Assembly (NCBI GenBank): GCA_031552845.1
Contig: JAVBMC010000022.1
Coordinates: 1-29,989 of the forward strand
DNA: 29,989 bases
Direction of reading: 5' to 3'
Source: JAVBMC01 sp031552845
Lineage (GTDB): Bacteria; Verrucomicrobiota; Kiritimatiellia; RFP12; DVOR01
Each line of letters begins with the position of its first letter. The first letter of the stretch is position 1. The position numbers and the translations under genes were made by a program. The notes below the pieces were generated by a model. It was given only the letters and a program-made list of their open reading frames with translations. It ran no database searches and was not told the DNA's origin. Positions 1-8,100 of the stretch are shown one piece after another.

Positions 1-3000
1 CACCGCATGCGCCGTCGAAACCGTCGTCGGCCAGCGTGAAGTGCGCTTCTGCTGCAACAGCCACAAGGCGCACTCATCCACCAGCTTCTGATCCTGCGTC
101 ACTTCGCGGAATGCCTCCATCACCATCGCCTGCGTCTCGATCGGTGCTTCATACCACCACCACGAGCGGGTCAGCTTCCAATACATCCCCAGCTCCTCGG
201 ACTCGACGGCATTCTCCTGCATCGACTTGCAGATCAGCTTCGCCGTCTCCGCATCGCCAAACCGGAAGAGGGCGATCGCCAACTGTGCCCGCGTGTAGAG
301 CGGAAACTTCTGCCATTGGTCAACAGCGGATTTAAGCAAGTCACGTATCGCCAGTCCACATGTTTCTGATGGTTTGATGTCTTCTAAGAAAAACGTTCGG
401 GCGTACAGATAGTTTACATCATCCGGCATGATGACAAGCGGGGCTTTGTTATCTTGTGCTATCTTCACGCGGTTACAGCACATGCTGTCCAAACGCCCGA
501 TAGTGTCGTTGATTGGCTTAAGGTCGATACCTTGCACACCTAGCTTGCGCAGGCGGCCAACTCCTGTCACAATCTTTATCGACGCCCAAATGTTGTCCGG
601 ACCGCCTTCGAACCACGGCCAAAGATCACAGCCTCCTTGGATGGCACGGAGGCGTGCCATGGCATCACGAGACTCATCTTGGGCACGTCTTTGATCGAGA
701 AGCAGGGCGATGTCATCCCGCTGCTTGAACTTCTTTAAAGTCTGCCACTGCCGGAGTGTCTTTTCAATTTTAGGGTTCTGTTGAAGGATATGTCGAGCCA
801 GTGTATTGGCATAATAACGATGGAATAGCTGCTCTGTGCATTCGTCGGGTTGCTCCGTCATCAAATGCGGTAATGACAGCAGAGCCGCCCATGTTGTATT
901 GGGGACGATTTCCAGCGTGAAGTTGGAGTTTTCAATGCCTTTTAGCTTTGCCATGTTCAGCAATGGCTTCATTTTGAAAGTCTTATTTTGATTAGGGCGT
1001 ACGGCAAATGTCAACGACTCCGTCCGTTGAATGCGCCTGGATAAAATCGGCAGTGAAGCCTCCTCTCCATCACCACAGCCGATTCCTTTGGCTATTATTG
1101 TATAATGTAATGTTCCCGCCGCACGATCCGGCACTTTGATGCGCCAGCTAAACGCCTTCGTTTCTCTCGGTTTGAGGGTGAATGTCTGCTCCGCACCCTC
1201 GGCGATAAACAACGCCGTATTCACAACTCCGCTTTGCCCATCACGAAACACGAGGCTAACTTGTCCTATTTGATTTGTTTCCGATGTGTTGGTCAGTTTG
1301 ATAGGGAAGTCAATTACATCATCCTCGTGCAAGAAGTTAGGGAAGTTGGATTCCAGCATCAACTCCCGTTGTGTAACGACATCCGTTTCTAAATATCCGA
1401 ACGATAAATTCTTTTCATGCGCCAGTATCCGCACTTTCCACTTTGCGGCTGCCTCGGGAGTAGCAAACTCAAACACGGCATTGCCCTTTTCATCCGTCTT
1501 CTGATGCGGCAGGAAGAACCCCATCTCGCTTAAATTGCGCTGGGCATTAAGAAACTCGCGTGGCTGTTCTTCCTTGTCTCTGATGATGCCGGTGAGTTCC
1601 CATGGATGGATCATGCTGCTCATTTGCGCATCGCCCTTTGAGTTCCAGCACCTTTCGCCGGGGAGTGGCGGTGAAGCGACGAGCGAATCGTGTGCAGGGT
1701 GCTCTTTTGCGCGCGCGGCTTGTTCAATCTTTATTATTGGGCTTCTCTTCAGCAGTTCATCATTCCAGATACGCCAAGGCATCTCCCAGCTTGTCTGCGT
1801 CATGGTCTCGGAGTAGAAACTTTCGCTTTTTTGCGATGTGAAACGCGGACGACTGTATGGATGTGCTTCTCCATATCGATTGAATGTCAGCCACTGATTG
1901 ACGATGGTAAAGAAATGCGTGGCATCAAACATACATCCCAACACTTCGGCCTTTGCGGGCGAACCGTCCGGACGCTTCACGGAGAGTACCCACTTCTCTT
2001 TATCGCCGGGTGTCAGTTTGGAACGCATATGAAGCCATTCCAGCTGGAGTTTCCTGTTGCTCCGTGGCACTTCAACAACAACGTTCTGCTCATACTTCTC
2101 ACCTTCACGCACCATGACCGTGCGCAGCACGAATCCGCCGCGCAATGCTTCGGTGACGGGATACTCAATCAGCAGCTGCGTGTCCTCAGGCTTGTTTGTC
2201 CAACGTTTCACCAGCTTGCTATCATGATATATCTCGGCCTCACAATAGGCTGTGGGATAACCGGTGCCCCAAATGGCTCGGAAAGTTTCGCCCACCTCCA
2301 CGATGTTGGTCTTACAGTAGAGCACATCGGTAACTCCGACGGACGACTTCTTTGCCGTTGGATCAATGACAGTTACAAACGCCTTGGAGATCACCGGCGT
2401 GCCGAACTGATCTTTAGCCTTAACTTCCAACAGATACACGCCTGTGGGGAGGGTGGCTTCGACGCTTGTTTGGCCAGTGGCATCGGACTTGAAGGGCAGT
2501 GAAAACAGCGTCTTGCCGATCGGCCAGTTGAACGATTGATTGGGGTTCTTCTTTTCGTTTTCGGCAATGCTTGCGGGAGTGGGGCGCTTCGGCGGCTGCA
2601 GCTGGCGTATGAGCAATTCCCCCTCTCCGGCGATGGGATTCTCGCTGAGGGTGCAGGTATTGAGCTCAATCTGAAGGGGCTGTCCGGCTTCAATAATATT
2701 TGGTGCCGTGATATTGGCTTTCAGGGCTGCAAAGCCCAACGCGGCTTTATGGAACTCGGTGCACTTTTCACCGGTTGCATCAACGACATCTAGGATGAAC
2801 TCAAACCTATAGGTGGGTTCATCGGCAAAAGCGGCATTGGGAAGGGGCTCAACCTTGAATGGCAACATGTAGTTACCTTGTTCATCGGTCAGCGTTTCAC
2901 CTCCTGCAATGATGAGGTACGGAGTAGGGCTGCGATAGTTCCACCACGGATAGAACGCGGCACGAGTAACACGCCAGGTGATTTTGGCATTGGAAACGAG

Positions 3001-5106
3001 CCGACCATTAGGACGCTGCACACACCCCGTGAGCCGGACTTCATCACCCACCCTATACTTGGGGTTAAGCGGGTCAAAGAGAACTTTAAAAGGCGTAGCC
3101 GTCAGCGTGTCGTTCTGTACGCTGAAGATTTCCTTGACGTGATCAATGCGCAAGGAGTATCTGCCCGTGCCGCGTTCTTTTGGGATGACGAATGACCCGC
3201 TGAAGGAGCCGAATTCATTTGCCGTTCCTTCATGCGATTCCACTTCCTGCCAGCTGGAGTCGGTCATGCGGATGGTGTAGGTGGCATTCGGGCGCACTGT
3301 ATAGGTGCCTGTTTCGGCATTAGCGGTATAACAGATGCCTTTGTAGTAGACGGTCTGCCCGGGCCGGTAAAGATGGCTGTCGAGCGTAAGGAGCGTCTGG
3401 TCCGTTTGTTGCTCATCGTGGTAACGGTATTTTGATGTGTATTTTGCCCAATGGATGAGTGCATCTTCGCCTTGACGGACGAGCACGGCGGCGGTCTCTT
3501 TATCTTTTAAATCAAGCTGCACTTGGCCGAAGGAGTCGGTTTGCAACTGTGCAGTTTGGGTTTTACCATAAAAGACTGTAACGGAAGCACCGAGAAGAGG
3601 CTTACCGCTGTCGGCGTCAAACACCCGCACAAGCAATGCGTCGTTGATCTGACTGGTGTCTATTGCCAAATCGCTGACTTGTATGGCGCGGCAATCGACA
3701 ATATCATCCTTGTTCCAGTGCTCCCACTCGGAATCATCCTTCAGGGAGGCTACGAGGTAGTAAATTCCACCCTTAACAGGCTTGGGCACGGCGTAGTTGA
3801 ACTTGATCTCCTCATAGGGCGTGTCTTGAGGCATGTCGACGGTAAAGGTTTGCGCTGGAATTGCCTTGCAGATTTTGATAACCTCTTCTCGTGAGGGATT
3901 CCTCCAAGCCCAGAAATATGTTTTGCTCAAGTCAACAGCTGTTGCATAGAGGCGGAAGTGAATTTTCTGAACATTACGGGCGGTGATGTGAATAGTGCCA
4001 TACGGCTGTGTTTCCGGCTTTGTCAACGCCCACACATCTCTGCTGGTGATAGAGAAGGAAGGATGCTTGATGCTTTGTATGACGGCACGGCACTCTTTGG
4101 CACCGATTGAGTCGGGATAGGTGTTGATACCCTGCGTTGCTACTTCCACGGCTTGAGGATACTTCTTCAGCTCAAACAGCTTTTGCGCCAACGCTGCGCG
4201 CGCCCGTGCAGAAACTTCGGTCTGTTCGCGCTCGATGAAGCCCGCGAACGCAGCGCAGGTTATGCCTGCCATATTTTCTTTGTCGAGAGTATCTGATTCC
4301 CGCTGGGCACATTCAAGTCGCAGCCGTTCCAAGCAGATGTTCGCGTACGCAATGATATTGCTTTGCTGTTTGTTCCATGCGGCTATCGCATCAAACAACT
4401 CCCATGTCTTTTGCTTGAACTCATCTCCGCCCATGTAACAATAGGGGTCGGAATAAAAGTCAATTGCGCGGCGTGCGACGATGTCGTACAACGTCGGCCT
4501 GTAAATATCGTTCAAGAGGGGCGTGGTCGGATCGCGCTCCACCGCGTCCGGCGGATGCGGATAGTCATAGATTCCTGTGAGGCGCTTGGAGGGAAATGAG
4601 TTTGGAAACTGGCTGGCGGGATAACGCGCCAAGGTACGAGGATCGCTTAGCAAACGGGTGAAGCGGTCGTTGACTTCTTTGAGTAGGCGCGGACCGCTCC
4701 ACGTGGCGACGTTCTCACCCGCATCGCCTTCGCCCGGTTCCTTGCGTGCGGTATTCAAGAAGAGCTCGTTCTTCTTGAAGCACATCCAATACCATTCAAT
4801 AGCTGGAATCTCCAACAAAGGCTTTACCTCGTCAGGAGCAGTTTGGCGCAATGCATCCAAACGGATGATGCTTGCGTTCGGCCGCTCGTCCTGCTCAATT
4901 ACCGCTTCAAGTGCAACCACCTTATCAAGCGTCACTAGAACCATGTCCCAACTCTTCACCTTCAGTGCATCGGCGTAGACTTCCTTCAAGGCCGATACCG
5001 CATCGGCGGGCTGCACCATTTTGACCGCAGCTTCATACTTCAACATCAGATCATCCGCGAACAGGGGAGCGGTGAGGAGAGCGAGTATTGCGAGTATTTT
5101 CTTCAT
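1..5106 (-). CDS. alpha-2-macroglobulin family protein, second tandem copy (3' end beyond window)
   Basis: The minus-strand frame from the ATG at 5104-5106 is open to the left edge; I read all 1,702 codons and found no stop, so the gene is partial, not broken. The start follows an AGGAGG site 12 bp after the upstream gene's stop, so the two are cotranscribed. The N-terminus is a Sec signal peptide (MKKILAILALLTAPLFA). A helical repeat-like region follows, then macroglobulin domains including a YRPGQTVYYKG motif, an A2M domain (NLSEMGFFLPHQ), and a thioester motif C-T-E-Q with Cys at residue 1423. Known family role: periplasmic protease trap in which the Cys-Gln thioester captures an attacking protease. 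The target here is unknown. It lacks about 30 residues present in the upstream copy shortly after the thioester, and the stretch before the A2M domain is highly diverged from it. Confidence 0.93.
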   Translation of the reverse strand, partial: MKKILAILALLTAPLFADDLMLKYEAAVKMVQPADAVSALKEVYADALKVKSWDMVLVTLDKVVALEAVIEQDERPNASIIRLDALRQTAPDEVKPLLEIPAIEWYWMCFKKNELFLNTARKEPGEGDAGENVATWSGPRLLKEVNDRFTRLLSDPRTLARYPASQFPNSFPSKRLTGIYDYPHPPDAVERDPTTPLLNDIYRPTLYDIVARRAIDFYSDPYCYMGGDEFKQKTWELFDAIAAWNKQQSNIIAYANICLERLRLECAQRESDTLDKENMAGITCAAFAGFIEREQTEVSARARAALAQKLFELKKYPQAVEVATQGINTYPDSIGAKECRAVIQSIKHPSFSITSRDVWALTKPETQPYGTIHITARNVQKIHFRLYATAVDLSKTYFWAWRNPSREEVIKICKAIPAQTFTVDMPQDTPYEEIKFNYAVPKPVKGGIYYLVASLKDDSEWEHWNKDDIVDCRAIQVSDLAIDTSQINDALLVRVFDADSGKPLLGASVTVFYGKTQTAQLQTDSFGQVQLDLKDKETAAVLVRQGEDALIHWAKYTSKYRYHDEQQTDQTLLTLDSHLYRPGQTVYYKGICYTANAETGTYTVRPNATYTIRMTDSSWQEVESHEGTANEFGSFSGSFVIPKERGTGRYSLRIDHVKEIFSVQNDTLTATPFKVLFDPLNPKYRVGDEVRLTGCVQRPNGRLVSNAKITWRVTRAAFYPWWNYRSPTPYLIIAGGETLTDEQGNYMLPFKVEPLPNAAFADEPTYRFEFILDVVDATGEKCTEFHKAALGFAALKANITAPNIIEAGQPLQIELNTCTLSENPIAGEGELLIRQLQPPKRPTPASIAENEKKNPNQSFNWPIGKTLFSLPFKSDATGQTSVEATLPTGVYLLEVKAKDQFGTPVISKAFVTVIDPTAKKSSVGVTDVLYCKTNIVEVGETFRAIWGTGYPTAYCEAEIYHDSKLVKRWTNKPEDTQLLIEYPVTEALRGGFVLRTVMVREGEKYEQNVVVEVPRSNRKLQLEWLHMRSKLTPGDKEKWVLSVKRPDGSPAKAEVLGCMFDATHFFTIVNQWLTFNRYGEAHPYSRPRFTSQKSESFYSETMTQTSWEMPWRIWNDELLKRSPIIKIEQAARAKEHPAHDSLVASPPLPGERCWNSKGDAQMSSMIHPWELTGIIRDKEEQPREFLNAQRNLSEMGFFLPHQKTDEKGNAVFEFATPEAAAKWKVRILAHEKNLSFGYLETDVVTQRELMLESNFPNFLHEDDVIDFPIKLTNTSETNQIGQVSLVFRDGQSGVVNTALFIAEGAEQTFTLKPRETKAFSWRIKVPDRAAGTLHYTIIAKGIGCGDGEEASLPILSRRIQRTESLTFAVRPNQNKTFKMKPLLNMAKLKGIENSNFTLEIVPNTTWAALLSLPHLMTEQPDECTEQLFHRYYANTLARHILQQNPKIEKTLRQWQTLKKFKQRDDIALLLDQRRAQDESRDAMARLRAIQGGCDLWPWFEGGPDNIWASIKIVTGVGRLRKLGVQGIDLKPINDTIGRLDSMCCNRVKIAQDNKAPLVIMPDDVNYLYARTFFLEDIKPSETCGLAIRDLLKSAVDQWQKFPLYTRAQLAIALFRFGDAETAKLICKSMQENAVESEELGMYWKLTRSWWWYEAPIETQAMVMEAFREVTQDQKLVDECALWLLQQKRTSRWPTTVSTAHAV

Positions 5107-5118
5107 GAGCAGCCTCCT

Positions 5119-8100
5119 CTATTTCGATATTAGAGTGCACCCCTTGGAATGCGCGTTGAACTCCGGCGCATACATGCACTGGACTTCGGCCAAGCCTGCG
5201 TTGCAAGTGCCGTTTTGGAAGACGCTGCAGTCGTATTCAAACACATACGTCCCGCGTGGGAGGCGGTCGAAAAAGAAGTGCGTTGCCGTGTCGCGCGTGC
5301 TTTGGAAGTAGCCCACGCCATCCTGCCAGCGATAACTCGAGAGCACATCAACCGGCTCCAAACTCGCCGCACGCGTATCCTTCAAATGCACGAACTCCAG
5401 ATCCCGATCCACCCGCAGCTCAATGCGCGTCACCACCGTATCGCCTTGTTGTAACGCCACATCCAACGGCTTGAGCACGTTGCCCGCCGCCGTGACTTCA
5501 CGCTTGAACAGCTCGCGCTCAATCCGCAACGGCAACGCATCGTCCGACGCTGTCACTTCGCCGATGTCCTGCAGATACTGCCAATGCAGCCCGCCGAACA
5601 CCACGCGGTTGTGAGGATTGTTCACCTCAATACGTCCCAGCTCCGGCTTGATCTTGTCCTTCGCAAAGCTCTCGCTGAAGTATCCGCTGCCCGGTTCCGC
5701 CTTCGCCGGTTCAATCAACTCACCGCCGAGCTTCACCTGCACCGCCGCCGAATCCGACAACGGGGCATTGCTCGACAGGAGTATGGCATACACCGCATGC
5801 GCCGTCGAAACCGTCGTCGGCCAGCGCGAAGTACGCTTCTGCTGCAACAGCCACAAGGCGCACTCATCCACCAGCTTCTGATCCTGCGTCACTTCGCGGA
5901 ACGCCTCCATCGCCATCGCCTGCGTCTCGATGGGTGCCTCATACCACCACCACGAACGGGTCAGCTTCCAATACATCCCCAGCTCCTCGGACTCAACCGC
6001 ATTCTCTTGCATCGATTTGCAGATCAGCTTCGCCGTCTCTGCATCACCAAAGCGGAAGAGGGCGATTGCCAACTGCGCCCGCGTGTAGAGCGGAAACTTC
6101 TGCCAACCCTCCGCCGCGGCTTTGAGCATCTCACGCAACGCCGGCTCATTCAAGTCCGACAGCTTGATCTCCTCCATAAAGAACGTGCGCGCATACAGAT
6201 AATTCACATCATCCATCCCGGCAGAAAGGGCTTCCTTATTATCCTTTGCAGTCTTCACACGGTTATAGCACCTGTTATCCAACTGCACCACCGCATTGCG
6301 GATCAGCTCAAGGTCAATATCCTTCACACCCAGCTTACGCAGATGTCCAACTCCCGTCACGATCTTCAACGACACCCAATGGTTCTCCGGTCCACCCGCG
6401 AACCATGGCCACAGTCCGTTGTTGTTACGCATCACGCGTAGCCGTGCGATGATCTGTTTACGCTCGCGCTCGGCACGGTCTTTGTCGAAGAGCAGGGCGA
6501 TGTCGCGGCGCTGTTCCGATTCTTTCAGTGCGGCTTTCAGCCACGGTGTCTCCTCAATCAACAGCCGCTTCAGCTCCTGATTCTTCTCCAACGAACTCTT
6601 GAGCGCGCCCTCGTTCAGTGCCTGCCACCGTTTGAACACCTCTTCGATCTTCGGGTTCTCCTGCAAGATGTGCCGCGCCAGCGTGTTGGCATAATACCGA
6701 TGGAACAGCTGCTCCGCGCACTCGTGCGGATACTCCATCAAATACGGCAGCGCCAGCACCGCCGACCACACCGCATTGGGCGTGACTTCGAGCTTGAGGT
6801 TGATGTTCTCAATCCCCTTCAGCTCCGCCATGTTCAACAGCCGCTTCATCTCAAACGTCTTATCCTGATTCGGCCGCACGGTGAACGCCAGCGACTCCGT
6901 TAACTGAATACGCTTCGACAGCACCGGCAGGAAAGCCTCTTCACCATCTCCGCAATCAGTGCCCTTGGCCAGCAGCGTATACTGCAACAACCCCGCCGCC
7001 TGCTCCGGCACCTTCACCTTCCAGCTGAACGCCTTCGACTCACCCGGCTTGAGCGTAAACGCCTGCTCCGCACCCTCAGCCACGAACAACGCCGTGTTCA
7101 CTTCTCCACTGCGCCCATCACGAAGCACCAAGCTCACCTGACCCGCCTGATTCGTCTCCGACGTATTCGTCAGCTTCACCGGCAGTTCAATCACATCCCC
7201 CTCACGCAGGAAGCGCGGAAAGTTCGGCTCCAGCATCAACCGCCGTTGTGTGACAGTCTCCGCCTCTAAATAACCCGACGACAAATCCCTCTCATGCGCC
7301 AACACCCGCACCTTCCACCCCGTCAACGCCTCCGGGGCAGTAAAAGCAAACACCGCATTCCCATCCACATCCGTCTCCTGATGCGGCAGGAAGAACGCCG
7401 TCTCGCTCAAGTTACGACGGATGTTGACTGCGTGTTTAGCATTTGTATCACGTGTGGAATAGAGTCCGTGCGGGAAGAAAGCAGAGTGTGAGTGAATTGC
7501 TTCGCCGTCCCCACATGATATGATAGAACCACGCATTCCGGGATTCCTTGACCCGAAGACATTACGCATTTTGATAGGCGAACTGTTAAGGAATATTAGG
7601 GACCGCCACGCATAGGAGTCACGGAGCATATAGTCATTCCATGTCTGCCAAGGCATGTCCCAGCTTGTCAGTGATGGAGTTTGTCCATAATTCGGGCGGC
7701 TCTCACCGATGATAAACTTATTGGGATAATTCGCATACCCCGAGGCGAAGCCGGAGAAACATTGCCATAGGGGACGGATAAATATATCCAAAGAGATGTC
7801 ATACATGCATCCAATCACCTCTGCCACGGCAGGCGAACCGTCGTGCCGCTTCACGGACAGCAGCCACTTTTCCTTATCGTCGGGTTCGAGCTTGGAGCGT
7901 ATGTGCAGCCATTCTAACTTGAGCTGCTTGTTACTCCACGGGACGTCAATGAAATAGGATTTCTCGTACTTCACACCTTCACGCACCATCATCGTCCTCA
8001 GCATAAACCCGCCACGCAGCTCTTCGGTTACCGGATATTTAATCACCAGCTGCGTGTTGTCAGGCTTGTTGGCCCAATGCTTCAACAACTTGCCATTACG

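Noticed and set aside
1..5106. Possible pseudogene in the left A2M copy, because the long reading frame has no stop inside the window
   Set aside because: Reading every codon on the minus strand showed no in-frame stop and good similarity to the first copy throughout; it is only cut by the window edge.
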